A DNA stretch of 64,000 bases from Elephas maximus indicus (GCF_024166365.1 NC_064822.1:103040823-103104822); one strand, 5' to 3'; positions 11,102-24,361 are shown, counted from the first letter of the stretch. Made by a program: numbers and translations. The notes: generated by a model from the sequence alone, not told the origin.

Positions 11102-13018
11102 TAGAGGGGGAAAATGACATGATAAAACATATTCAATCAATCTAAAAAAAGGTAAGAAAGGAGATAAAAAGAAGCTTAGAACAAGAGAGGCAAATAGAAA
11201 GTCACAATAACATGATATATTTAAGTCCAAGTTTTAACTGCATTAATATTAAGTATAAACGGGCTAAACACTCTAGTTGAAAGATAGAGTGTGAAAATAG
11301 ATTAAAAGAAAAATAAATCAAAATCTGACTCTACATCGTCTACCAGACATACACCTAAAACATAAAGACACAGAGATTGAAAGTTGATGACAGGAAAAAT
11401 GTATATCATGTACACCAACTAAAAGAAAGCTGGTACAGCCATATTAATACCAGACAAAACTGGCTTTAAGGCCAAAAGCATTCTTAGTGATAAAGAGAAT
11501 CATCTCATAATAATGAAAGTTCAATTTTCCAGGAAGATATGACAATTTAAAAATTTAAATCACATTTAACAACATAGACTCAAAATATATAAAGCAAAAA
11601 TTATCAGAACTACAATGATAAATTCACAAACATAGTAGACGATTGTAATACGTTTTTCTTAGAAATTTGTAATATGAGTAGAAAAAAATCACTTAGGATA
11701 GAGAAGATTTGAACAACGCTGTTTATAAACTTATCCTAATGGGCAAATCTAAGCCTTACACTCAACAAATGCAAAAATACATATTCTTTCATGATGCATG
11801 TAATAACACTTATAAGCAAAAACTTGTCTAGTAAGCAGATCTCAATAAGTTTCAAAAGGTGGCACTCAAACAGGAAATGTTCTTCAACCACCATGGAATT
11901 AAGCTTTTAAATACAACTGGCAAATCCTCATGTTTGGAAATTAGAAAATATTCAGTTATTCAATAAATATGTAATATGTGCCTACTATGAACCAGACACT
12001 ATTCTAGGCACTTTGGATTATATCAGAAAGCAAATTAATAATTAAAAAGTCTAACAATACCAAGTGTTGGTGAAGATGCGGAGCAATGAGAGCTCTTATC
12101 CTACTGGTAGAGTGTAAATTATTACAAACACCTTTGAAAACAATTTGATATTCTCTAGTAAAGCTGATGATAAACATACCTTATGATTCTGCAATCCTAA
12201 AAAGTCACGCGTATGTGAACTATAAAACATGTACTAAAATGTTCATAGCAGCATTGCTAACAATAGCTTAAATCTGAAAACAACTGAAATGTCCACCAAC
12301 AGTAGAGTGGAACGATAGAATGCAGATAAATACATTGCAGTACAATCATACAATAGGATACTGTAGAACAATGAAAATGAAAACAAAACAAAACAAAAAA
12401 CATGGCTACCCCTACTACACTGATGACTTTCAAAAATATAATGTTGTGGAAAAGCAGACAAAAAAAAAATACATATAATGTTCAAAACAGGCAAAATCAT
12501 ACTATATTATTTACAGATATATAAATATGTAATAAAACTATAAAGAAAAGCAAGGAAATCATTATCACGAAAATCAAGGAAAGGGTTACTTCTAGGGATG
12601 CAGGAAAGAGTTTTGACCGTGAAGGGTCTTAAGGTAGGAGAGGGGGTGGCTTTTGGGTAGGGGAAAGATGCTTGTGATATTCTGTTTCTTGACCTGGATA
12701 GTGATTATATAGGCATGCTTTTATTAATTAAATTGTACATTCATGTTTATTTACTTCTATGTATCTGTACTATATTTCTCAGTTAATAAATATCCACAAA
12801 GAGAAGAAGAAAGAACAAAAGAAAGGGGGAAAGGACTTTTATGCAGAGAACAGCATGAATGAAGGCTTGAAACAATGTGCTGTGTGTATGCGAACTGCCA
12901 GCGGATTTGTGTAACCAGGGGGTAGGAAGTGGTGAAAAAAATGAGCCTGGAGGCTATGGGAAGGCTTTGGAAATTGAGATGTGAAAGGCTCAAATGTGAG
13001 TTCCTCCGGTTGCTGTGA

Positions 13019-13205
13019 GGAAACCCCGGTGTCGTAGTGGTTAAGTGCTACAGCTGAAACCATAGAGGTCAGCAGTTCGAATCTGCCAGGCGCTCCTTGG
13101 AAACTCTATGGGGCGGTTCTACTTTGCCCTATTAAGTTCTACTTTACCCTATAGAGTCGCTATGAATTGGAATCGACTCAATGGCAGTGGGTTTGGTTTT
13201 TGGTA
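13019..13205 (+). repeat. AfroSINE with internal 20-bp duplication
   Basis: Head 'aaaccccggtgtcgtagtgg' and tail 'gtgggtttggtttttggta'. Flanked by identical 10-mers GTTGCTGTGA (13009-13018 and 13206-13215). Inside, TTCTACTTTGCCCTATTAAG (13117-13136) is followed at once by TTCTACTTTACCCTATAGAG (13137-13156), a tandem duplication not seen in other copies here. Confidence 0.92.
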
Positions 13206-13619
13206 GTTGCTGTGAAGAGGTGGATATATGGGGAGGAGAGGGGAAAAAATGGTCAGAGGGAAGACTGGAAGTGAAATAACAGATGATATTACCATGCCTC
13301 AGGCAGAGATAATAAGGGCCTGAAGTATAGTGTTGCTTGTAGAATAGGGATGAGCAGATGGATTAGGGACATGTCTGTCTATGGGTATTGGAGACCATGG
13401 TAACCTTCCTATCTTGAAAATCACGCAATCACTTTGGAATTCTTTCAACTTTGATTTGTGGTTAAAATGTGGATAGTGGGATTGTAGAAATATCGCAGAG
13501 CCAGCAGGCCTCAGTGGTAGGTAACTACATTTCTACTAAGCTAAACTCAGGCAAGTAAGACTCACTCCTGTCTTCCAAGGTCTCCCGGAAAGGAGATTCC
13601 AGGCTCCTTTCTCTCACAT

Positions 13620-13790
13620 GGAAACCCTGGTGGCGTAGTGGTTAAGTGCTATGGTTACTAACCATAAAAGTTGGCAGTTCACATCCACCAGGTGTTCCTT
13701 GGAAGCTCTATGGAGCAATTCTACTCTGTCCTATTGGGTTGCTATGAGTTGGCATTGACTTGACAGCAATGAGTTTTTTTGTTGTTGTTC
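13620..13790 (+). repeat. AfroSINE, short form, with TSD
   Basis: Head 'gaaaccctggtggcgtagtg', tail 'gacagcaatgagttttttt' then GTTGTTGTT. The flanking duplication is CTCTCACAT (13611-13619 and 13791-13799). Confidence 0.92.
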
Positions 13791-13799
13791 CTCTCACAT

Positions 13800-15050
13800 A
13801 TCCATCACTCTCAAGAAGTCCTTCAAGAGACCTGACCTAAATGCTTTGTCTTCTTCCTGCCCTCCATGGAATCAGAGGACAATGTTGCTCACCAGCCTCT
13901 GTGCTAGAGTTTGCCTCAGAGTTAAAGCTCTACGGAGTTCTTTTGAGCTTTTCCTTCTCTCTTAGATCACTGTTGATTATTTCCTTTCTTCCATTAGAAT
14001 GCAGATCCCAAATAACAGCCCTAATATCATCTCCATGCTTCTCCTTTGAACTTTCCTCCATAACTCTTTTCTATGAAGAGAACTGTCCCCAAACGCTAAT
14101 AAACGTTCACAAATATAAAGCAGAGAGGCCTTATATCTCAGAGCCCACATTTTAATACAAACAGCAGCAATTTCAATGTTCTAATAATGTGAAATTTTGG
14201 GTAACTTAGTATCTACCATTTCCAGAGGCATCTTAGATGGTACCATTATTCTGCTGAGCAACAAAGAGCCACTAATGACATCGGTAAGAGGGAATTGATT
14301 TTTTAATAATACAGGATGGGCTGGGAGGAATAGGAAGTTGGATATGTGACTTGGGATCACCCTCTGGGAAGGATCGAGTTCCCAGTTTAATACATTTGAT
14401 TTGGGCCATCAGCAATGAACTTCACATACAGTTGCCCTCTTGCTTCTTAGAGACCCAGACAATACTGTGGAGACTAACACAGCCTTATTGAAATTGTCCT
14501 ACTTACGTTGTTTAGAGACTGACTTCAATTCCTGGGGTACTGTTTTTCTTATCCTTGTCTGATGTTTGGTTTTAATTTGGCTTTACTCTCCCGGAAAGAC
14601 TGATTTTTATGCATCCCTTATTAGATATTTAACAAATGTGTAGAATTTTTGGTTTGTTTTTGTTCTGTTTTGTGCTTTGGTTTTAGGACAGAAGTAGGGA
14701 AGGGCACAAGCAAGGGACAAATAGGTCTTAATTTTTTAATAGTAAAAAGTACCCTAGGCTAACATTGCCTTAAATTATTACAGTTTGACAGTTCAGGAAC
14801 TCAAAGGGAAGAGGAACACTAGCTTTAAAAATTAATATTTAAAAATTATTTCTATTAATAATATCCCCTTTCAGCTAGCAATCTTAAAATTAGTAACAGA
14901 AAATTCACTAAATGGAGCATTTAATTGTGCAACTAGAAGCCACAGATCACCAAAGTAGATGGCTGAAACCCAGGACGCTAACTGCTCTCTAACAGAAGGC
15001 AGAGTTGGAGCTCTGCAGACTACATGTACTTAAGGGAGCTGCTGCTTTGT
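13800..15050. other. No gene recognised
   Basis: Unique-looking, AT-rich around 14730-14880. The open frame 13841-14155 (+) has no recognisable domain. Confidence 0.5.
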
Positions 15051-15059
15051 CTAGATATG

Positions 15060-15590
15060 GATTCAGACTTCATTAATTCATCTATTCAACAAATATTCAT
15101 TGAGTACCCACCATGTGCCAGGCACTATTCTAGATGCTTGATATACAGCAGTGAACAAAACAAAACCCCTCCCCTAATGGATCTTACATTCTAAGTGGGG
15201 ATGAGAGACAATAAATAAATAAACAAGCAAAAAATACAGTATAATATAGTATAACAGCAAAGTAATGGAATTAGAGAGTTCTTGGATAAAGGGAGTGGGA
15301 GCTGCTGTGTTGTATAAGGTGATGGTCGGGGGCCTCACTGATAAGGCCATGTTTGACCTGAAGGAAGGGAGGCATGTAGATTCTAGGGGAAGAGGGTTGC
15401 AGCATGTGCACAGACCTAGGGCAGAGGAATAGCAAGGAGCCTGGTGGGGCTGGAGTAGAGAGAGGTGGGCTGTGAGTCAAAAAGGTGGACGGGAATAGGG
15501 TGGAGAGAAACAGATCAGGTACGGCTTATTCTGAAAGGGAGGCCATTGGAGGTTTTCCAGTAGGGTCCTTTTGCCTTAAAAATGCAGGCC
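15060..15590 (+). repeat. Ancient interspersed repeat, long copy
   Basis: Best-preserved local copy of the unnamed ancient family: 'cattgagtacccaccatgtg', 'ccaggcactattctagatgc', 'acagcagtgaacaaaaca', 'gagagacaataaataaata', then a purine-rich part including 'agcaaggagcctggtgggg'. Confidence 0.55.
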
Positions 15591-15963
15591 TTGTGCCCTT
15601 AAACTGTGAATGTGTGGTTGACGGGGCCCTTCTCCTCACTTCTGCCTAAGACCCAGCACTGCTGTAACGTTTTGAAGATGTGGATTACATTTTGGGCTCC
15701 TTGTCGATGACACTGGCATAGTCTTCTTCTGCATCTGTGGAGTAACACTGGAGTATACTCCTGCAGTGACTGCTAAACTGCAGCTGATAGTGTCTTGCTG
15801 GCCCTCGGGACACCATCCCATAGCAAGAGGGAAGTGCTAGACACCACTTTTGACAGTATTTTTAGGTTCTCTGAAAGGGGCAGAGTATAACTAGATGTAT
15901 TAGAATGAGATCTACAAATTTTTGTGTGCATTTTCTCTAAGCAGAATTTCACAGGCTTCCTCA

Positions 15964-16000
15964 AGATATGACAGTTGAAAAAAAAAGATATGACAGTTGA
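15964..16000. repeat. 15-bp direct repeat flanking an A run
   Basis: AGATATGACAGTTGA occurs at 15964-15978 and 15986-16000, separated by seven A residues. The layout is that of a target-site duplication around a poly(A)-only insert. Slippage is the alternative. Confidence 0.7.
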
Positions 16001-16129
16001 GAAGAGATCATGGAAGTTGCATAAAGCAACATTGAAGGACACTAAATTTCTAAAATCTCCTTTAATGAAATGGAAGTCTGGGGTAGACATACCACAGTCC
16101 CTACCCTGCCCTAGATACTTGAGATTACT

Positions 16130-16290
16130 CCTTGCCATTGAGTCAACCTTGACTCATGGCAACCCCATGTGTGTCAGAGAAGAACTGTACTCTATAAGGT
16201 TTTCAATGGCTGGTTTTTCAGAATTAGATCACCAGGTCTTTCTTCTAAGGTGCCTCTGGGTGGGCTTGAACTTCCAATCCAGGGACTCCT
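16130..16290 (-). repeat. AfroSINE, 'cacacatggggt' subclass
   Basis: Reverse copy: 'ccattgagtcaaccttgact', 'catggcaaccccatgtgtgt', 'gatcaccaggtctttcttct', 'aggtgcctctgggtgggctt'. The head is missing or diverged. Confidence 0.8.
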
Positions 16291-17003
16291 ATTTGGGCAT
16301 AATTTCCTTTAAACTGGACTAATAATCAGAGAGAGGCAATTTGTCCAGAAAAATCACCCCGTAGCACCAGAAATTGTGGATGTTTTCAGGTAGCTCAGCA
16401 TTATCAGTGCCTGATGAGGATTCTGACTTGTGGCCAAACCATGCTCTAAGCTGTTTCAAGAATGGCAGCCTTCTGGGGCAGGAAGCTATATGGAGAGGAT
16501 GGGAAGGACATGCAGCTGTCCATCCAAGGTCATCAGTGGCTTCAGAGCTCCAACCACCTCTGTGTCTGTGGCCAATTTACCCAGCAAACCTTGGACTAGA
16601 ATTGGTCATTTCAGAAGGGTGCAAGAAAGAAGATTGAACATGCACTGAGAGAGGAAAAAGGAGCCTCTGCAAATGCTGACATTAGAGAAGCCATTGCAGT
16701 GGTCAGGGCAGAGATGGGGGATAGAATGAACATCAGCAAAGCAGGTTCGACTGGAATGAAGGGTTATTTTTAGAGGAAATTCAGGCTGCATGAGAAGTTG
16801 CGGGGCCCCTGGATTTGTTGATCTGAGAAAAATTAATGTGGAAGAGAAAGAAAGGGGGTGGCCTTAAAGATTCCTATTATTTTGTTTAAGTTCACAGAAC
16901 AAGCAAATGAAAGTCCATCTTAGGCCTTAAGTGAGGGGTGAGTTTGTGGCTCACCTTATGGCCATATCTGTGACACTTAAGACTCTTAAGAATAGTTGGG
17001 CTC

Positions 17004-17427
17004 TGTTAAAGATTGAATTGTGTCCCCCAAAATATGTGTTGGAATCCTAACCCCTATACCTATGGATGTAATACAACGCAATGCAACGTAATGTAATCAC
17101 TTTTCATAATGCAACCTAATGTAATGTAATCAATCAATTCAGCTGAGATCATACCAATCAGTGTAGGATGTATCCTAAACCTAATTAATTCTGAGTTATA
17201 AAAAGAGCAAATTAGATACAGAGGCACACACATACTGGGGAAGACAGATGCCACGCGAGGATGGCCAAGGAACTGAACACTTGGAGCTACCAACAAGGAC
17301 AGAATTGACTCGGCTGAGACCCTGATTTGAACATTTAGCCTCCAGTACTGTGACAAAAAAAATTTCTGTTCTTTAAAGCTGCCCACTTGTGGTGTTTGTA
17401 TTACATCAGCACTTGGTAACTAAGATA
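17004..17427 (+). mobile_element. MaLR (MLT1-like) solo LTR
   Basis: Starts TGTTAAAGATTGAATTGTGT and ends 'cacttggtaactaagata', like mammalian-apparent LTR retrotransposon LTRs. The 5-bp duplication GGCTC (16999-17003 and 17428-17432) matches the 5-bp TSD expected of MaLR/ERVL elements. No internal coding sequence is attached, so it is a solo LTR. A pentamer-like AATGTAAT expansion lies at about 17070-17135. Confidence 0.8.
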
Positions 17428-17432
17428 GGCTC

Positions 17433-20010
17433 CCTCCCCAGTCAGAGGCTCACGAGGGCCCAGGGTCTTTGCACACCATCATGCTGGTTACCCTGTGCCA
17501 GTGTGGGAGCGGTGAGCAAAGCAGGTTGGCCGTAACAGCAGGCAAACCTCTTTCTGGTGCTGAGAAAACCTAGTCTATGTGACACAAAATCCCCAGTAAT
17601 ATGAGTACTCTCAGCCTCTTAGTCTCTCTTACTGTCTCAGGAGACCCCTGTCCTTAAGAGTTGGGCTTTCGGTACTAGTGCAGATTAGGGAAGCAAGGGA
17701 GAGAGTCAAAGGAGCTGAAACAAACTTTGATTCCCTTATGTTAGAAGGACAAGGACTTTCTTTTTGCAGAAGAGAAAAATACATTCAAGAAGTGAGAGGA
17801 GTGAAGGACTGAGAAAGCAAGTGCTAGGATTAAGAGAAAGTTTGAGGTGTTGAGGAAAAAGGAGAGAGACTGGAGGCAACAGTTATGCCATAAAACGTGC
17901 AATGCATAGAGGAGGGGAGAAGAGGAATTTAAGATGTTTTGCTCTGTGCTGAGAATGTAACCCCATTAGACTTTTCCCAGAGACTATAAAAAAATTGAAA
18001 TTGCTTTTTAATTATTTTTGGCTATTGGGTGTGAAATCTTGCTGAGATGAGCCACAAGGCAGCTCAGCTTCATAAAAGTTAAATTTGGGGGAGTTACTGC
18101 CTGGGATTTGGGGGCCTAAGATGCAGCAGTCAGCTGTATGTTGATTTAAATAATTGTTATAGGTCTGAGTCAAGGGAGCAGCTTCATCATGACTGTTGGA
18201 TTTGTAGTGCAAAAGACACACTAGCTTTAGAAAATCGAACTGGAGATCAGCTACACACCAGAATAGAGGAAAATGGCAGAGACAATTTAGAATCACAATC
18301 TTGGGGAGAATGTGATGTTTGGAACTAGGTGTACCTGATGGAGATCTACATCTATGCATCACGGGGTCTCTTCCCCTCATGGGCTGATGAGACTGGGCTG
18401 AAGGAATGGAACAGCTAAGGCGGCTCCCAGAAGATAAGAGAAAGGCAGGAAGCAGAAGAGGAGTGTGTAGGGTTTATTTTTACTCACTATGTGTCAGTCC
18501 CTCTGAATACTCTAGTGGGATGGCCAGGTTGTCCCTAAACCTCCTTTTTTTTTGGGAATGGGCCCACTCAACAACCTTAGGGCAATGACATCCAGAGTAC
18601 CCAGTCCTGTAACCCAGCCAACTGAGTCTCTGCTTTGCTCTCTGCCTCTGTTTTTCTTATTCTCCAGAGACTAGAGCCTCCTCCTACTCCTCCTTGTCTG
18701 ATTTTCCTACAGAATTCTGAAATTATCTGGTTCTCCTCCCTGTATTTTCAAGTCCTGCTACTGATTCACTCCCCCAGTTCCCACCTACCCGTGGCTCTTA
18801 AATGTCTGACCTGGAACTTGACTGGATCGGCCACACCCCTTGATCTCTGCACGCGTTTCCCATGTTCTTTCTTGCTTCTCCAATAATTTCCCCTCCCTCT
18901 AGGCTCAGCACCCCCTTTCTATCAGCAGACTTCATGGCCAGTGCCTCTGGAAAGCATGATGTAATCTTGTGATCCTATGCTGAAAGCCTTGACATATATG
19001 GTATACTCAACAACTGTGACAAAGAGCCTATATGATGGCATAACCCAGCTCCTACTGCCTGGAGGCTATGTTTAATTTAGGGATTGCTAAGATGGGAGGC
19101 CTATAATGGGGAGAGGGCCACTCTTTGTAGGCAGAAGGCAGGGACCCACCTGAAGGGTGAGGGAACTGGCAAGATGAAATCCTTCCCTTGAAGTGCAGGT
19201 GAAAAGATGTGAAGTAATAGCCTGAAGAAAAAAGCCTGAAAGCAATGCCAGGCTTTACTGGCTATAGCAGAGCTCTCCAGGCAGGATGACAGCAGGGTTG
19301 AACCCCATGTCTGCTCTGGAAACAAGCTCAAGGTGGTGTGATCAGAAACGTATGCTGTGTAAGCTCACCTGTTTTTGTGTGTCCTGTCTCAGCTGCCAGT
19401 TCTTCTATAGCTTTTTGTTTAGTCTTTTTGTAAATACCAGTCCACTTTTTCCTTAAGGAAACCGAGGAAAAGCATTTCTGTCCTCTTTTGAGTCAGGGCT
19501 TTAGGGCTAACCTGTGGGGGCTCATTGTGACAACAGTGATAACCAAGGTGAGAGTGCTCAAGTTTGTGGAATGAATGAATGAAGGAAGGACAGACCTAGC
19601 AGTACAACTGAATCATTAGTTTTAGAAAATACAATATTATGGGTCTTTTATATCTTTGTATATTTGTTTTAGGAAATAAGTTTCTAATAACTACTTTTTT
19701 ATATTAACAATGTTTTAGATTATTTAAACATTCCGCTGTTGGATATTTAGGATATTTCCAATTTATTTCTACTTTATAGCAGTAATACAGGCAAAGACCG
19801 AATAGTTCTTTAGTGCCATGAATGTTTTTCTGGGCCCCACTCTTCACTACGGAAGCCCCAAAGGACCAAGTTTGCTCTCATTGAACCATTAGTGTACAAA
19901 ACACTCACCCATAGCTATCTTGTCCCCATCTTGAAGGGATGCTGTTTGTTTCTCCTCCCCAGATTTATTTGATCTTGTGAACTTCATTTTTGGTTTCTGA
20001 TCACTTGGCT
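17433..20010. other. No gene recognised; weak L1 remnant
   Basis: Mostly unique-looking. The 122-codon frame at 18012-18380 (-) shows no recognisable family. At about 19640-19800 an AT-rich stretch ('ctgttggatatttaggatat') may be an old reverse-strand L1 piece. Confidence 0.4.
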
Positions 20011-20024
20011 TCTCCAATTTACTG

Positions 20025-20227
20025 TTGTTGTTGGGTGCCACTGAGTGGATTTTGACTCATAGTGACCCCATGTGACAGAACAGAACTGCCCCATATGGTT
20101 TTCTTGGCTGTAATCTTTTCAGAAGCAGATCATCAGGTCTTTCTCCTACGGAGCAGCTGAGTGGGTTCGAATTGACAACCTTTCAGTTTACCAGCCAAGA
20201 GCTTAACCTTTTTGCCACCAGGGATCC
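20025..20227 (-). repeat. AfroSINE with TSD
   Basis: Reverse copy from a TTGTTGTTGGGTGCCA tail to a head ending 'gccaccagggatcc'. The flanks carry TCTCCAATTTACTG (20011-20024) and TCTCCAACTTACTG (20228-20241), a 14-bp duplication with one mismatch. Confidence 0.92.
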
Positions 20228-20257
20228 TCTCCAACTTACTGGGTTTATTTTAATTAA

Positions 20258-20475
20258 GGAGACTTGGTGGCACAGTGGTTAAAGCACTTGAATCCAAATT
20301 GAAAAGTTGATAGTTTGAACCTACCAGCTACTCCATGGGAGAAAGATGTGGCAGTCTGCTTCCTTAAAGGTTTACAGACTTAGAAACCCTATGGGGGCAA
20401 TTCTATTCTGTCATGTGGGGTCTCTATGAGTCAGAAGTGACTCCATGGCAGTGGGTTTGGTTTTGGTTTTATTAT
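20258..20475 (+). repeat. AfroSINE, long 'gatgtggcagtctgcttc' subclass
   Basis: Head 'ggagacttggtggcacagtg', middle block 'gatgtggcagtctgcttcc', 'aaggtttacagacttagaaa', and tail 'gcagtgggtttggttttgg'. Confidence 0.9.
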
Positions 20476-20744
20476 TAATTAGTATGTTGCTGCCCAGGGC
20501 CTGACTGCTTCTCACTTTACTGTCATCTGTAAATATATTAAATCCAATTTTTTCTTCCTCATCTTCACCTCCCACTAGGCTTTTCAAACAGTGAAAGGGG
20601 TTGTCACAAAGGTTGGGACACTCAGTGTATATTTGCACTGGGTGGAGGGAGGGGAAATTATCCTCACACACAGTTCGCCCATCCATCCCCTCCACACAAC
20701 TGTCAACAGTTTATGCCTTTATTCGTAAGCTGACACAGAGCATT

Positions 20745-20877
20745 ACTCAGAGTTAGAAATAATATTATAGATTATCCAGTCCAGACCCCTAGAAGATCAG
20801 GAAAATGATTTGGCCAAGGTCTCTGAATTAATAAGTAGCAGAATCAAAACTTGAATTCAGGTCTCCTAACATTCATC
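20745..20877 (-). repeat. MIR-like fragment
   Basis: Diverged match to 'ttggccaaggtctctgaatt' and 'caaaacttgaattcaggtct', recalling the reversed MIR phrase around 'cccaaggtcacacagct...cgaacccaggtct'. Confidence 0.45.
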
Positions 20878-20878
20878 T

Positions 20879-21070
20879 AGGAGTCCTGGTGACACAGTGG
20901 TTAAGTGCTCTGTTGCTAATCAAAGGTCAGTAGTTCAACCCACCAGTGGCTCTGAGGGAGAAAGACGTGGCAGTCTGCTTCTGTAAAGATTACAGCTTTG
21001 GAAACCCTATAGGACAGTTCTACTCAGTCCAATAGGATCACAATGAGTTGGACGCCACGGTTTTTGGTTA
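20879..21070 (+). repeat. AfroSINE, long subclass
   Basis: Head 'aggagtcctggtgacacagt', middle block 'gacgtggcagtctgcttctg', truncated tail 'gttggacgccacggtttttg'. Confidence 0.88.
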
Positions 21071-21080
21071 ACCTCCGTCT

Positions 21081-21279
21081 AGGAGTCCCTGGGTAGCACA
21101 GTTAAGCATGCTACTAGCCCAAAGGTTGACATTTTGAACCCACCCAGAGGTACCTAGGAGAACAGGCCTGGTGATCTGCTTCCAAAACGTCACGGCCTTG
21201 AAAACCCTACGGAGCAGTTCCACTCTGCACACATGGGGTGCCCATGAGTCAGAATGGACTCCATGGCAACTAACAACAT
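21081..21279 (+). repeat. AfroSINE, 'cacacatggggt' subclass
   Basis: Begins 'aggagtccctgggtagcaca', then 'ggcctggtgatctgcttcc', 'gcacacatggggtgcccatg' and ends 'ctccatggcaactaacaac'. It sits 10 bp after the previous SINE. Confidence 0.88.
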
Positions 21280-22032
21280 CCACCTGGGTGAGGGAATGGG
21301 ACACGACACAGTGGTTCTTGTTAAAGCATTCATTTAACAAATACACTGAGCACCTACTTACTATGTTCCAGGCACTAGGGATTCAGCGATTGGGGGGTGG
21401 GAGGGAGAGGCAAAATCTCTGCTCTTCATAGAGCTTTCATTCTCAACACTTAAGTGCTTCGCGTCACCGTCCTGGAAAATACCCTAGTGACCTGGGAAGG
21501 AGCGATTGGGTCTTCCATGGAAGGGAATCCCATCCTTTCTCAGTTTCTGTGCTTTCTACAAAGACAGCTGATTTACTGCAGAAGCCGAAGTGTGAGGCAG
21601 AAATCTCGGTAGTGCTCTCCTTCTACCCTGCCGAAGCCTGGCGGGGCCGGATCCAGGGTGCCGCGGCGCACCAGCTCAAGTCAGATGATTAGCTTGGGCC
21701 TCTCTACCCTCTCCGTGTTCCTGCGGACAGCTGGAGGACAGAGAAGCAGGACCCAGCTCTGCGCCATCCCTCAGGGAAGGGAATGCGCGCTGGTGAGAAC
21801 GCTCCCGAGGCAGTCGCACTCAATGTCTGATACCCAGACTGGGGAAGGGATGATCCCCCTGGGCTTTTGGGTTTACGCAGCAAACTGCTTTCTCATGCTT
21901 CCCCATTGAACATTGCAGCCACACGCTCTTTCCAGCCTCGCCGAGGCCACTGCAGCGCTCTACTCTTCCCTTCCGCCCCACTCGTTAGCTCCGACTCCAG
22001 AGCCTCGGTTCCTTTTTCTTCGCCACTTCCTG

Positions 22033-22082
22033 GTTGCTATGGAGACATACGTCATTTACGTGCCGTGCGTCGCCTTGGAAAC
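22033..22082. promoter_or_regulatory. Two RFX X-box-like sites flanking an ACGTCA element
   Basis: GTTGCTATGGAGAC (22033-22046) and GTCGCCTTGGAAAC (22069-22082) each resemble the RFX dimer consensus GTNRCC-N(0-3)-RGYAAC with one or two mismatches. ACGTCA (22049-22054) lies between them. Binding is inferred. Confidence 0.45.
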
Positions 22083-22233
22083 AGAGGAGCATCCGCGGCG
22101 CAGTGGGGAAGTCGGCCCCAGCCGCTCCAAACACGCTCGCGGGCGCTGCCTGTTAATGGCTGGGGGGAGTCCCGAGCCGGACGCGCTGCTGGCCTCTGTC
22201 TCGGCCCGAGCCCCTCAGCGAGCGCCTTTGTGA

Positions 22234-23184
<951 letters not shown>

Positions 23185-23489
23185 GGGGACTCCGCAGAGG
23201 CACCTTTCCGGGCTGGCTGTGGGTTTCCCAGTGCATGACGTGAGAGGACTGAACGGCGCGGTGCCGCATGCTACCTCGTAGATCAGGCAGGGAGAGACTC
23301 CCGAGGAATGATTTGTAAGGTGAAGGACTTTGGGAGCATCAAGAATTCTTTCTGCACAACCAAGCGAGAGGTAGCAAACGGCGGAAAGGTGAGGCTCCAG
23401 GAGAGGAAGCGCCCGTCTCTGGACTCCTATCCATCCCCTACCCTACCCTTACCCCTCTCCGGCCAACAGGAGAACCCCTGACTTGTGTA

Positions 23490-23495
23490 AATAAA
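23490..23495 (+). terminator. Possible proximal poly(A) signal of CCDC184
   Basis: AATAAA about 305 bp after the stop codon, within 'tgtaaataaattctg'. It would give a short 3' UTR, and its use is uncertain. Confidence 0.45.
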
Positions 23496-24361
23496 TTCTG
23501 CTTTTTCTATTCTGAAAAAGGACTTATCTAGGACTATGGCAAATAATCTCTAAAGATTTACCTAGAAATTAAGGAATTGGGGTATTCTGTTCTGGCAACA
23601 GGACATTTGCCCTTCTGCTGAAACCCAACTTATTCAGTGCTCTGCAGAAGGCTCTCCCCCTCACAGATCTCGGCGGCTCCTGATTGGTAAAGGAAGCTTG
23701 AGGAGGGAACCGCAGCCCTAGGAATCTGGGTGAATGGGGTTCCAAGGGCCCCTGGGCTGGGAGGAGCTGGCTGTGAATGTGCATGAAGACATAATAGTTC
23801 AACCTCTAGGATTTTGCATGCAGAGCGGATCCTGCCTTGTCACTGACTTCATCCGGGATTGCTTTTCCACTCACTGGGGTTTAGAGAACAAAGAACCCAG
23901 CTCACAGGCAGAGACTCGGGTGCTCAGCAGTAGCCCAGATTTAGGGGACGTTTGAGGGACTCTTGGGAGCCGCAGCCAAAAGTTCTCTCTCTTCTGGCTA
24001 CATCCACTTAACTTCAGTTCCTTTTGCTGCCAAAATATCCTTGCCCGCTGCCTCTCGGTGTTGCCTCCATGATGTCTTGTGTGTATTATGTGTGTCCACA
24101 TGTGTAGTAGTGTGTGAGCCCTGAGGGGCAGGGCTTGTGGCTCTGGCGTTAGGTTTAGGGGACATCCGACCCTTCTGAGTCCCAAGCTGTCATGGCGCTT
24201 CCCCTTCTCCCTTTCTACCCCCACCAGGGCATGGAGCATGTGGCTGTCCTGAGGTTCCTTAACTCACGTGCCTCCCTGCTGCCTCCTCAAGTGGTGACTT
24301 TGTGTGCCCATCCCCCTCCTTTGTGTATCCCTTTCTCAATGCTTTCCTTGGTGTTAACCTT

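Larger units (their letters stand above)
9300..12795 (+). mobile_element. Old HAL1/L1M-type LINE block
   Basis: AT-rich sequence of old L1-lineage character. The 5' part (about 9340-10090) resembles the ORF1-like region of HAL1. The 3' part (12060-12470) carries the ancient L1 signature 'ccaagtgttggtgaagatgc', 'tgttcatagcagcattgct' and 'aactgaaatgtccaccaac'. All frames are broken. It hosts a 515-bp RTE 3' end (10484-10998) and two small AfroSINE pieces, so those are younger. Whether this is one element or two adjacent ones is unclear. Confidence 0.6.

Noticed and set aside
18012-18380. 122-codon minus-strand ORF as a gene
   Set aside because: No recognisable domain, no CpG or promoter context, no visible splice structure; its length is plausible by chance.
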